Positions 54,996-63,356 of a stretch of DNA of 64,000 bases are shown piece after piece. Positions within the stretch are counted from its first letter, which is position 1; each line of letters starts with the position of its first letter. This DNA is from Micromonospora sp. NBC_01699 (GTDB lineage Bacteria > Actinomycetota > Actinomycetes > Mycobacteriales > Micromonosporaceae), in NCBI RefSeq assembly GCF_036250065.1, contig NZ_CP109199.1:5394001-5458000 (forward strand), given 5' to 3'. The position numbers were made by a program, and so were the translations under genes. Below the pieces are notes generated by a model that saw only the letters and a list, made by a program, of their open reading frames with translations, was not told the origin of the DNA and ran no database searches.

Positions 54996-56363
54996 CTACG
55001 CCGGAAGCGGCGGTACGGCGCCGGCGGCGCGTTCGGGTTCGAAGGTTTCCGCCAGGCCCTGGCAGTACCCCCTCGAATCGATCTTGCCGGTGATGAGCTT
55101 CTCCCAGCTCCCGATGATGTAGGTGACGGTCTTGGGCGGGAAGAAGGTCCAGGTGGTGTAGCCGACGTCGGTCGCGGTGGTGATCGCGCTGAACAGCCCG
55201 GCGACCCGCTTGTCGATGTCGGCGGGGAAGTCGGCTTCGGCGACGCCGATCGGCGGGAGCTGGAAGCCGGCCTCGGCGAGGCCCCGGGCCAGCCGCTTCG
55301 GGTCCGACATGTTGAAGTCGATCCAGTCGGCGGCCACGTCGGGGTTCTTCGACTTCGCGTTGATCGAGTAGGTGCCGCCGAGGGCCAGTTCCCAGATGTC
55401 CTGCGGTACGCCGTCGCGCAGCGACGGGATGGCGCCCCAGGCCCACTCCTGGTCGTTGCCGGCCGCCGCGCCGAAGAACGGTTCGATCTCGGCCAGGCCC
55501 CACGAGCCGGTGATGTTGAAAACCGCCTCGCCCTTGGCGAGCTGCTCGTACTGCTTGGCGAAGCTGTTGGTGAAGTAGCGGTCGACCGCGCCGCCCCACC
55601 AGCCGTCGACGAAGTACTTCCGCCCCTGTTCGACCGCGTCGACGAAGACCGGATCGGTGAACTTGATCTCGCCCTTGAGTGCCCGCCGTACCGCGTCGGG
55701 GCCGGCGGCGTGGTTGAGCAGGACCGAGACGTGCCACTCGTTGGCGTTCTTGTAGTCGGCGTTGCCGGCGCTGACCGGGATCATTCCCTTGGCCTTGGCC
55801 TCCGTGCAGATCGCCTCGAACTCGGCGCGGGTCTTCGGGTAGGTCCAGCCGTGCTTGGCCAGGGTCGCCGGGTTGTAGAAGACCAGCATCGATTCGTAGC
55901 TGGTCGGCAGCGCGAGGAGTTTGCCGTCGATCACGCCGGTCTGCATCGCCCAGTCAAGGATGCGGTCGTTCCAGCCGAGCTTCCTGGCATAGTCGTCGAG
56001 CGGGATCAGGTGACCGGCGGCGGCGTACTCCCGAAGTGGGCCGGGACCGGCGGCGCTGAGGATGTCGGGCGCGGAGCCGGCGGCCAACGCGGTCTGAAGC
56101 TGTCGCTCGACGGTGTCGAACTGCTTGATCGACATCTCCACCGGCACCTTCGGGTGCTCCCTGTTGAACACCTCGACGACGTTCTTCCGGTACCAGTTTT
56201 CGGCGTCCTTGGTGGCGAAGCCCGACCAGATGGCGAGCTTGTCGGACTTGCCGCCGGGAGCGCCGCCGCCACCGGCGCAGGCGCTGAGGAAGGCGGCGAG
56301 GGCGGTGCCGCCGCCGATGGAGAGCAGGTTCCGGCGGGACAGGCCGGCTGGGGTGTGTGGCAT
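54996..56363 (-). CDS. Sugar-binding lipoprotein of ABC importer
   Basis: A protein of 455 residues, family 1 extracellular sugar-binding protein. The N-terminus has a twin-arginine pair (LSRRNLLSIGG) and lipobox LSAC with Cys29. Mature parts include LAIWSGFATKD, GSAPDILSAAGPGP and FNITGSWGLAEIEPFF. First transporter gene after the LacI regulator; the ligand is unknown. Confidence 0.93.
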   Translation of the reverse strand: MPHTPAGLSRRNLLSIGGGTALAAFLSACAGGGGAPGGKSDKLAIWSGFATKDAENWYRKNVVEVFNREHPKVPVEMSIKQFDTVERQLQTALAAGSAPDILSAAGPGPLREYAAAGHLIPLDDYARKLGWNDRILDWAMQTGVIDGKLLALPTSYESMLVFYNPATLAKHGWTYPKTRAEFEAICTEAKAKGMIPVSAGNADYKNANEWHVSVLLNHAAGPDAVRRALKGEIKFTDPVFVDAVEQGRKYFVDGWWGGAVDRYFTNSFAKQYEQLAKGEAVFNITGSWGLAEIEPFFGAAAGNDQEWAWGAIPSLRDGVPQDIWELALGGTYSINAKSKNPDVAADWIDFNMSDPKRLARGLAEAGFQLPPIGVAEADFPADIDKRVAGLFSAITTATDVGYTTWTFFPPKTVTYIIGSWEKLITGKIDSRGYCQGLAETFEPERAAGAVPPLPA

Positions 56364-56420
56364 GAGCGGTGTTCTCCTGTTCTGCTACCTGGAGCCGGTG
56401 GGGACGACCACGGCTCGGGA

Positions 56421-56439
56421 GAGCCGGCCGGGCCGGCTC
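56421..56439. terminator. Hairpin between lacI and binding-protein gene
   Basis: GAGCCGGC-N3-GCCGGCTC, a perfect 8-bp stem in the 149-bp gap after the LacI stop. It may be a weak terminator or mRNA-stabilising hairpin that sets regulator and transporter levels apart. Confidence 0.45.
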
Positions 56440-56512
56440 GGGAACGGAGGCTGAGGGGTACGGCAGCGGCCCGGGTCGGGCGGGACGGCCCGACCCCGGG
56501 CATCGGCGCTGG

Positions 56513-57508
56513 TCACGCCGACTCCCGCACGATGAGGGCACCGGGTACGACGATGTCGCGGGCGGGCCCGTCGAGTTCCCCGGTTATCCGCCGGAGAAGC
56601 AGCCGGCCACAGACCGTCCCCTTCTCGTAGGCGCGGTTGTCGATGGTTGTCAGTGCGGGGCGGACGAGGGCGGCGGCCTCGATGTCGTCGAAACCGACCA
56701 CCGCCACGTCATCGGGTACGACGCGTCCGGCGTCCCGGAGCGCTTCGATCGCGCCGATGGCGACGAGATCGTTGACGCACACCATCGCGTCGAGGGTGAC
56801 GCCGTCGCCGAGGGCGGCCGTGACGGCGGCGCGGGCGCCGCGCCTGCTGTAGTCGGATCTGATGACCAGTTTGGGGTCGACGGCCAGCCCGGCGCCGAGC
56901 AGCGCGTCCTCGTAGCCGCCGAGTCGACCGACGGCCGGGCCGATCCGGGTCGCCCCGACGAACGCGATCCGGGTACGGCCCCGGCGCAGCAGGTGCCGGG
57001 TTGCCTCGGCCACGCTGACCCGGTCGTCGCCATGCACCCGGTCGCCGATCGGCGGTGACTTCATCGGGCCGAGCATGACCACCGGCGGGTGCGTGCCCAG
57101 CAGCCCTTCGAGGGCGTCGGCGGGCGTCCGGAACAGGTCGATGACCAGGCCGTCGACCGCCCTGCTCAGCATGTCGGTGATGAAGGCGACCTCTCGGGCG
57201 GCGTCGCCGTCGGTGCTACAGACCACCACCTGGTAGCCGGCGTCGCTGATCGCGTCCTGCACGCCGCGGGCGACCATCGGATAGAACGGGTTGGTGATGT
57301 CGGACATGACGAACGCGATGGTCTGGGTGCGCTGGGTCCGCAGGCTCACCGCGAGTTGGTTGGCCCGGTAGTTGAGTTCCTTGACCGCGGCCTGAACCTT
57401 CGCCCTGGTCTCGGCGGAGACCGGCCGTCGACCGCTCAGCGCGTGCGACACGGTCGTCCGGCTCACGCCGGCGATCTCCGCGACGTCACCGATGCGAGGT
57501 CGGGGCAT
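56513..57508 (-). CDS. LacI-family transcriptional repressor
   Basis: A protein of 331 residues. The N-terminal helix-turn-helix and hinge are RIGDVAEIAGVSRTTVSHAL and VQAAVKELNYRANQLAVSL; the C-terminal part is the periplasmic-binding-like sensor (FVMSDITNPFYPMVARGV; DAMVCVNDLVAIGAI). ATG at 57508 with AAGGAG seven bases upstream. It is upstream of the sugar importer and kinase, and divergent from the three ADP-ribosylglycohydrolase genes; matching palindromes lie in front of both units. Confidence 0.94.
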   Translation of the reverse strand: MPRPRIGDVAEIAGVSRTTVSHALSGRRPVSAETRAKVQAAVKELNYRANQLAVSLRTQRTQTIAFVMSDITNPFYPMVARGVQDAISDAGYQVVVCSTDGDAAREVAFITDMLSRAVDGLVIDLFRTPADALEGLLGTHPPVVMLGPMKSPPIGDRVHGDDRVSVAEATRHLLRRGRTRIAFVGATRIGPAVGRLGGYEDALLGAGLAVDPKLVIRSDYSRRGARAAVTAALGDGVTLDAMVCVNDLVAIGAIEALRDAGRVVPDDVAVVGFDDIEAAALVRPALTTIDNRAYEKGTVCGRLLLRRITGELDGPARDIVVPGALIVRESA

Positions 57509-57536
57509 GACCAACTCCTTGCGGTGAGAGCGCGAA

Positions 57537-57553
57537 GCGCAAACCGGTTTGGC
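57537..57553. promoter_or_regulatory. LacI operator in front of the regulator/transporter operon
   Basis: GCGCAAA-N4-TTTGGC with a perfect inner palindrome CAAACCGGTTTG (57540-57551), 29 bp upstream of the LacI ATG. It has the same form as the operator at 57690. Confidence 0.65.
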
Positions 57554-57689
57554 ATCCCGACCCTGCCGGTCCGGGGTGGTGAGCAGTCTCACGCCAGTGG
57601 CCGCACCTTGTCAAACATCAGTTTCCCGACCTTCCGGACTTATTGACGGGGTCGGGCGGGAACGGGACGTCACTCCCTTTTGGCCACTA

Positions 57690-57707
57690 GCGCAAATCCG
57701 TTTGCGC
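57690..57707. promoter_or_regulatory. LacI operator in front of the ADP-ribosylglycohydrolase operon
   Basis: GCGCAAA-N4-TTTGCGC, perfect 7-bp arms, 57 bp upstream of the first hydrolase ATG. With the site at 57537 it ties both divergent units to the one LacI protein. Confidence 0.68.
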
Positions 57708-57763
57708 GTTATCGTGTTCGCGTCCCACCCAGCCCCCCTCAACGTTGACGGAGTTGAAAGCTC

Positions 57764-58774
57764 ATGACTGCCCTGCGCGACCGCGTACACGGTGCGGTCC
57801 TCGGCCAGGCGATCGGCGACGCCCTCGGCGCGCCGACCGAGGGAATGACGCGCGACGCGATCCGTGCCGCCCACGGCCGGGTGACCGGCTTCCTCTCCGA
57901 CGACCCCGCCGGCACCGACGACACCGAGTACGCCGCGTTCACCGCACGCATCCTGCTGACGTACGGCCCCGCGCTGACCCCGGACGACGTGTCGACCGAG
58001 TGGATACGGGTGCTCGCCGGCCAGCACGGCGCCTTCAACCGAGGCGGATTCTCCGAGATCGAGGCGATCCACAACCTGTCCCGTGGACTGCGCGCCCCGC
58101 ACTCCGGGTCGGACAACCACGAGATGTGGAGCGACGGGTCGGCGATGCGGGTCGCGCCGATCGGCGCGTACTTCGCCGGCGACCCTGCCGAGGCCGCCCG
58201 GATCGCCGGCATCGACGCGCAGGTGAGCCACGCCCGGGACGGAGTCCTCTGCGGCCAGGCGGTAGCCGCCGCAGTGGCCGCCGCGACGACCACCGACGAC
58301 TGGCAGGCGGTCGTCGCCGCGGGTGTCACGGCGATCGCCGCCGACTCCTGGTCGGCCCGGATGATCAACCGAGCCCTGACGGTCGCGGCGGGCCCCGGCA
58401 CGAGCGAGGAACGCCTCGACGAGCTGGAGCGCCGAGTATCGATCTTCCACTACCCCTGGGCGGACGTGGCCCCGGAGGCAACCGCGCTCGCCTTCGGCGT
58501 CTTCGCGATCGCCGAGGGCGACTACGTCGACTCGGTGCTCGGAGGCGTCAACATCGGCCGCGACGCGGACACGATCGCCGCGATGGCCGGCGCCATGGCC
58601 GGTGGCCTGCACGGTGCCAGCGCGATCCCCACCGAGTGGTCCAGCCGGATCGTCGCGCTGCGCGGTAGCTGCATCCAGGACACCGCGGGAGTACGCCTGA
58701 CGGCGCTCGCGGACGAGATCGCCGACGCCGTCGAGGCCCGCGACGCCGCGACCAGAAACGGAGACCCCCGATGA
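57764..58774 (+). CDS. ADP-ribosylglycohydrolase-fold protein 1
   Basis: A protein of 336 residues with both metal-binding motifs of the ARH family: TDDTE at 51-55 and GRDADT at 265-270, plus the starting VHGAVLGQAIGDALGAPTEG. ARH enzymes use two Mg ions to cut a glycosidic bond to ribose. Here the setting (sugar importer, ribokinase-like kinase, LacI) points to a ribosylated small molecule rather than ADP-ribosylated protein. ATG at 57764. First gene of the divergent operon. Confidence 0.88.
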   Translation: MTALRDRVHGAVLGQAIGDALGAPTEGMTRDAIRAAHGRVTGFLSDDPAGTDDTEYAAFTARILLTYGPALTPDDVSTEWIRVLAGQHGAFNRGGFSEIEAIHNLSRGLRAPHSGSDNHEMWSDGSAMRVAPIGAYFAGDPAEAARIAGIDAQVSHARDGVLCGQAVAAAVAAATTTDDWQAVVAAGVTAIAADSWSARMINRALTVAAGPGTSEERLDELERRVSIFHYPWADVAPEATALAFGVFAIAEGDYVDSVLGGVNIGRDADTIAAMAGAMAGGLHGASAIPTEWSSRIVALRGSCIQDTAGVRLTALADEIADAVEARDAATRNGDPR

Positions 58775-59913
58775 ACGCCCCCTCCCGCCGCGTCGACGAC
58801 CGGCTCCTCGACCGGGCCGAAGGCGCGTTCCTCGGGCTCGCCGCCGGCGACGCGGCCAGCTTCCCCGCCATGTGGCACCGGGCGCTCCGGCTGCCGCACC
58901 TGCGCTCTCTGCTGTGGACGTTCGCGCTCGACGCTGACGCCCGCAAGGTCAACAAGTTCCCCCTGCCGTTCACGCTCGCCGCCGACCCGGCGCTGCTGGA
59001 CTTCGGCCCGACCGACGACGCCGAGCAGGCGGCGATCGGCGCCCAGGTCCTGCTCGCCGTCGGTGCCGACCCGACCGTGGACGACCTCTTCGACGCATGG
59101 TGGACTCGGGTCGAGCCGCAGCACGCGCAGTTCTGGGGCTCGGTCGCCGATCGGTCCGCCGTCACCAACGCGCTGCTCGGCCTGCGCGCGCCGACCACCG
59201 GCAACGACAACCCGCACCACTACGACGACTCCGCGCTGGCCCGGGTGCTGCCCGTGGGCATCCGCTGGGCCGGCGACCCCGGCCGGGCCGCCGCCGTGGC
59301 CCGCCGGCTGGCGGCGATCACCAACGCCGAGGTCGGCATCGACGGCGCGGCGGCGTTCGCCGCGGCCGTCGCGGTCGCCGTCGGCGGCGACCCGCTCACG
59401 ACGGCCGTCGACGCCGCCCGCCGGGAGATCACCACGGACAGCTGGCTGGGCCGCAAGCTCGCGGTCGCCGAGCGGGTGCTCGCCGAGACCGGCTCGGTCT
59501 TCGCGGCCGTTCCGGTGTGGAGCGACGAGGTGGTCAACGCCGAGTACAACTTCGGCAACGTGGTCGCCGAGACGTTGCCCCTCGCGCTGCTGATCGCCCG
59601 CGAGAGCAGCAGCCTCGCCGAAGCGCTCGGCGCCGCCGCGCTCCTACCCAAGCAGGCCGACACCATGCCGGCGCTGGTCGGCGCGCTGGTCGGCGCGACC
59701 CTCGGGGCGAGCGCGCTGCCGGCCACCTGGTGCGCGCCGGTCGAGGAACTCAAGGCCGTCTGCGTGCCCTCGACCCGCGGCCTGAGACTGCGCGAGCTGG
59801 CCGGCGCGCTGGTCGCCGCCCGAACCGACCCCGCTGCGGCCGGTGCCCGGCCCGACCCCGCCGACGTGGCTCCCGGTCCGGCTGCCACCGGAGAGGTCCG
59901 CCGTGGTTCGTGA
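58771..59913 (+). CDS. ADP-ribosylglycohydrolase-fold protein 2, altered second motif
   Basis: A protein of 380 residues. The start RAEGAFLGLAAGDAASFPAM and TDDAEQ at 81-86 match the ARH family. The second metal motif is KQADT at 294-298 in place of GxDADT, so one Asp ligand is replaced by Gln. It may bind metal differently, act on a different substrate or be a non-catalytic partner. ATGA overlap with gene 1. Confidence 0.86.
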   Translation: MNAPSRRVDDRLLDRAEGAFLGLAAGDAASFPAMWHRALRLPHLRSLLWTFALDADARKVNKFPLPFTLAADPALLDFGPTDDAEQAAIGAQVLLAVGADPTVDDLFDAWWTRVEPQHAQFWGSVADRSAVTNALLGLRAPTTGNDNPHHYDDSALARVLPVGIRWAGDPGRAAAVARRLAAITNAEVGIDGAAAFAAAVAVAVGGDPLTTAVDAARREITTDSWLGRKLAVAERVLAETGSVFAAVPVWSDEVVNAEYNFGNVVAETLPLALLIARESSSLAEALGAAALLPKQADTMPALVGALVGATLGASALPATWCAPVEELKAVCVPSTRGLRLRELAGALVAARTDPAAAGARPDPADVAPGPAATGEVRRGS

Positions 59914-60012
59914 CGGCCACTCCGGGGCGGGCCCGTCCCGCCGGGTCACGGGCGACGCACACCCATGCCGCCAATCGCCTCGCACCGCGGGCAGAACGAA
60001 ACCGAGGAAGAC

Positions 60013-61356
60013 GTGCACGATCCACTGAACCCCTATGACCTGGTCCACGACGAGATCGACCAGGCCCGGGAAACCGGCCACCGGGTCGACGACCTCTCGG
60101 CCGAACTCGCCGCCCTCGACCCCGGCGACACGGCCGCACTCGAAGCGCTCTACCAGCGGGTACTCGACGCGCCGCGTGGGGCGGAGTGGCCATACGACGA
60201 ACCCGAGGGATTCGACGCCATCCTCGCCAGCCTGCCGACCGACCCGCCGCGACCCGCACCCGAGGGGGCCGAACTGGAGGACAGGGTCCGCGGCGGCTGG
60301 CTCGGACGAATCGCGGGCTGCAACCTCGGCAAACCGGTCGAGAACGGCCAGCACTGGACCTCGGCGCACCTGCGCGACTATCTGGAGCGGGCCGGAGCGT
60401 GGCCGCTGCGCGGGTACATCCCCGCCCTCGATCCGATGCCCGACGGCTTCGTCCTGCGCGAGAACTGGGTACACACCACCCTCGGCCGCGTGCACGGCTC
60501 GGCCCGCGACGACGACATCGACTACGCCATCCTCGGCCTGCACCTGCTGGAACAGCACGGTGACCGGCTCACCCCCGGGCACGTCGCCGACGCCTGGTTG
60601 ACGCTGCTGCCCTACCAGCAGACCTACACCGCGGAGCGGGCGACGTACCGCAGCCTGCTCGGCGGGGTACCGGCCGAACGCGCCGCCGCACACCGCAACC
60701 CGTACCGGGAGTGGATCGGGGCGCTGATCCGTGGCGACGCCTTCGGCTGGACCAATCCGGGCCGGCCACGGGAGGCGATCCGGCTCGCCTTCCAGGACGC
60801 CTCGCTGTCACACACGGCGAACGGCGTCTACGGCGAGTTGTGGGCGGCGGCGATCGTAGCGAGCGCGTTCACCGCGGCGACCGTACGCGAGGCGTTCGAC
60901 CGCTCGCTGCGCTCGGTCCCGCCGGGCTCACGGCTGTACGAGACGCTGACCGCCGTACGGGACCTGCGCGACGCCGGCGTGACCTGGGAGGCTGCCCTGG
61001 CCACCATCCAGCAGCGCTGGGGCTCCTACAGCTGGGTGCACACCGTCAACAACGCCGCGTTGATCGCCGCCGGTCTGCTCTGGGGCGACGACGACTACGC
61101 CAGCACGGTGGGCCTGACCGTGCAGGGCGGCTGGGACACCGATTCCAACGGGGCGACCGCGGGCTCCGTCGTCGGGGTCGTACTCGGCGCGGCCCGCCTG
61201 CCGGAGCACTTCATCGCACCGTTGCAGGACCGTACCCGGTCGGCCCTCTTCGGCTACGACAACTCGGCGATCTCCGATCTGGCCCGGCGGACAGCCGCCC
61301 TCGCCGCATCGGGTGCGCTGTCCCCGCGTACGCCCGAGGCGGGCGAGAGGGCGTAG
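60013..61356 (+). CDS. ADP-ribosylglycohydrolase-fold protein 3, long form
   Basis: A protein of 447 residues. About 90 N-terminal residues come before the family start (RVRGGWLGRIAGCNLGKPVE). The metal motifs are DDDID at 166-170 and WDTDSNGAT near 374-382. It thus belongs to a different ARH branch from the two before it. GTG at 60013 has GAGGAA a few bases upstream; an ATG 16 codons earlier (59965) is possible. It follows gene 2 by 99 bp and ends in a strong terminator. Confidence 0.86.
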   Translation: MHDPLNPYDLVHDEIDQARETGHRVDDLSAELAALDPGDTAALEALYQRVLDAPRGAEWPYDEPEGFDAILASLPTDPPRPAPEGAELEDRVRGGWLGRIAGCNLGKPVENGQHWTSAHLRDYLERAGAWPLRGYIPALDPMPDGFVLRENWVHTTLGRVHGSARDDDIDYAILGLHLLEQHGDRLTPGHVADAWLTLLPYQQTYTAERATYRSLLGGVPAERAAAHRNPYREWIGALIRGDAFGWTNPGRPREAIRLAFQDASLSHTANGVYGELWAAAIVASAFTAATVREAFDRSLRSVPPGSRLYETLTAVRDLRDAGVTWEAALATIQQRWGSYSWVHTVNNAALIAAGLLWGDDDYASTVGLTVQGGWDTDSNGATAGSVVGVVLGAARLPEHFIAPLQDRTRSALFGYDNSAISDLARRTAALAASGALSPRTPEAGERA

Positions 61357-61383
61357 GCCCCGTACTCGAACACGGTTCCGCCC

Positions 61384-61426
61384 AAACGGGGCGTCCCCCC
61401 TCATAACCGGGGGGGACGCCCCGTTT
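61384..61426. terminator. Strong terminator between convergent operons
   Basis: A 17-bp perfect stem: AAACGGGGCGTCCCCCC (61384-61400) with its complement at 61410-61426 and a 9-nt loop. It lies 28 bp after the hydrolase 3 stop and, being flanked by A3 and T3, can serve both strands. Confidence 0.88.
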
Positions 61427-61530
61427 CCGTCACCACGTCACCCGGCCGACAGACCGGCGGCCCGTTCGATGACCTCGTGGGTGAACGGGCCGCCGTAGCG
61501 GATCCTGTGCCGCCGTGGTGGATCAGGTGG

Positions 61531-62412
61531 TCATCCCTTGCTCCCGCTGGCCGCGAGACCCGTGATGAAGCGTCGCTGCATGAACAGGAACAGCACGATG
61601 AGCGGGAGCACGATGATGACGCCCGCCGCGTTGACGAGGTTGTAGAACTGGGTGTAGCCGGTGCTGAAGGACAGGAACGACGTGGCTACGGGCATCTTGT
61701 CGACGTCGATCAGGAAGGTCACCGCGAACAGCAGCTCCGAGTAGGCGCCGAGCCCCGAGACCAGACCGACGGTCAGGAAGCCGGGCCAGCTCAGCGGCAT
61801 GATGACGCGGGTGGCGATCTGCCACTCGTTCGCCCCGTCGAGCCGGGCCGCCTCGTCGAGCTGCCTCGGGATGCCGACGAGGAACGTACGGAGCAACAGC
61901 ACCGAGAACGGGGTGTTGAGCGCGACGTAGATGACGACGAGCCCGAAGAGCGTGTTGATCAGCCCGAGCTTCACCCAGAGGAAGAACAGCGGCACGATGA
62001 ACATCTGCACCGGCAGCGAGATGACGACGAAGAAATAGGTCTCCAGTCCCCGCTTCCACGGCAGGTTGAGCCTCGCCAGCGAATAGGCCGCGGCGCCCGC
62101 GAACAGCCAGGTCCCGACGATCGTGCCCGCGACGAGGAACGCGGTGTTGACGAAACCCTGGGCCATGTTGCCCCGCCGCCACGCCTCCGCGAAGTTCGAC
62201 AGGTCGATCGAGGTCGGTAGGCCGAGCGGGTTGGTGCCGATCTCCAGGCTCGTCTTGAACGCGTTGACGACCAGCACGAGCACGGGAAGCAGCGCGAACA
62301 GACCGAGCAGGGTGAGCACGACGTACGAGAACGGGGTGCGGTCGAGACCACCCGGCGGCCGCTCCCCGGGCCGCGCACGCCGACGTGCGCGGACAGCGGT
62401 CAGCACCGACAT
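61531..62412 (-). CDS. Second sugar ABC transporter permease (MalG type)
   Basis: A membrane protein of 293 residues; EAA loop in QLDEAARLDGANEWQIATRV, and GLINTLFGLVVIYVALNTPF before it. Close in layout to the first importer's permease (53161-54066). ATG at 62412 overlaps the upstream permease stop by one base (TGATG). An open frame extends far upstream but is out of phase with the partner gene and is not coding. Confidence 0.93.
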   Translation of the reverse strand: MSVLTAVRARRRARPGERPPGGLDRTPFSYVVLTLLGLFALLPVLVLVVNAFKTSLEIGTNPLGLPTSIDLSNFAEAWRRGNMAQGFVNTAFLVAGTIVGTWLFAGAAAYSLARLNLPWKRGLETYFFVVISLPVQMFIVPLFFLWVKLGLINTLFGLVVIYVALNTPFSVLLLRTFLVGIPRQLDEAARLDGANEWQIATRVIMPLSWPGFLTVGLVSGLGAYSELLFAVTFLIDVDKMPVATSFLSFSTGYTQFYNLVNAAGVIIVLPLIVLFLFMQRRFITGLAASGSKG

Positions 62413-63356
62413 CAGAGCTCCTCCTCCCGGCGACGCAGGAACCCGAACAGGACCAGGAAGATCGCGCTCAGTACGGAGAGCGCGAGCGCGATGGCCGAGG
62501 CGTAGCCCGCGTCCCGGGCGAGGAACGCCGTCCGGTTGACGAGCAGCGACGCGACGTCCGTGGAACCCGCCGGCCCACCGTTGGTGAGGATGAACGGGTA
62601 GTCGTACACCAGCAGGCTCCCGATCGCGATGATCGTCAGCGCGAAGGTCAACGTCGGTCGGATGCCGGGCAGCACCACGTTCCGGAATTCCTGCCAGGCG
62701 TTGGCCCCGTCGATCCGCGCGGCCTCGTAGAGGCTGCCGTCGATCCCCTGCATCGCGGCGAGGAAGAGGACGACGAGGAAACCCCAGAAGTGCCAGTTGT
62801 CGACGAAGGCGACGCTGTAGAGCGCGAAGCGCTCGTCGGCGAAGAAGTAGACGTCGTCGAGCCAGTGGATGCCGATGCTGTTCAACGCGGACGCGAGTCC
62901 GAACTCGGGGTCGAGGATGTTCCGCCAGATCTGCGCCGTGATCACGCTGACCAGCAGGTAGGGGATGAAGTAGAGCACCCGGAAGAGCGACGCGCCGCGG
63001 CGGATCCGGGAGAGCATGAACGCGCCGAGCAGGCCCATCGCCATCGGTACGGTCAGGAAGATGACCAGGTAGATGAAGTTGTTGGCGATGGCGTTCCAGA
63101 ACGCGTCGTCGTGGACCAGGGTGACCCAGTTGTCGAAGCCGGTGAACTCCGGGTTGCTGATGCCGTTCCAGTCGGTGAACGAGTAGACGACGCTGCTGAC
63201 CGTCGGTCCGGCGATCACCAGCAGGTTGAGGGCGAGCGCGGGCACCACGAACGTGATCGCGACCAGTCGCGAGTTCCTGCGAATGCGACCTCGGGGAGGC
63301 GCGGGCACCTCCCGCGTGGCCGGTTCGGCGTACGTCGTGACGGGTGGCGCTGTCAT
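62412..63356 (-). CDS. Second sugar ABC transporter permease (MalF type)
   Basis: A membrane protein of 314 residues with VVPALALNLLVIAGPTVSSV, YSFTDWNGIS and the EAA loop in YEAARIDGANAWQEFRNVVL. Paralogue of the permease at 54063-54986. ATG overlaps the binding-protein stop (ATGA). Confidence 0.93.
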   Translation of the reverse strand: MTAPPVTTYAEPATREVPAPPRGRIRRNSRLVAITFVVPALALNLLVIAGPTVSSVVYSFTDWNGISNPEFTGFDNWVTLVHDDAFWNAIANNFIYLVIFLTVPMAMGLLGAFMLSRIRRGASLFRVLYFIPYLLVSVITAQIWRNILDPEFGLASALNSIGIHWLDDVYFFADERFALYSVAFVDNWHFWGFLVVLFLAAMQGIDGSLYEAARIDGANAWQEFRNVVLPGIRPTLTFALTIIAIGSLLVYDYPFILTNGGPAGSTDVASLLVNRTAFLARDAGYASAIALALSVLSAIFLVLFGFLRRREEEL

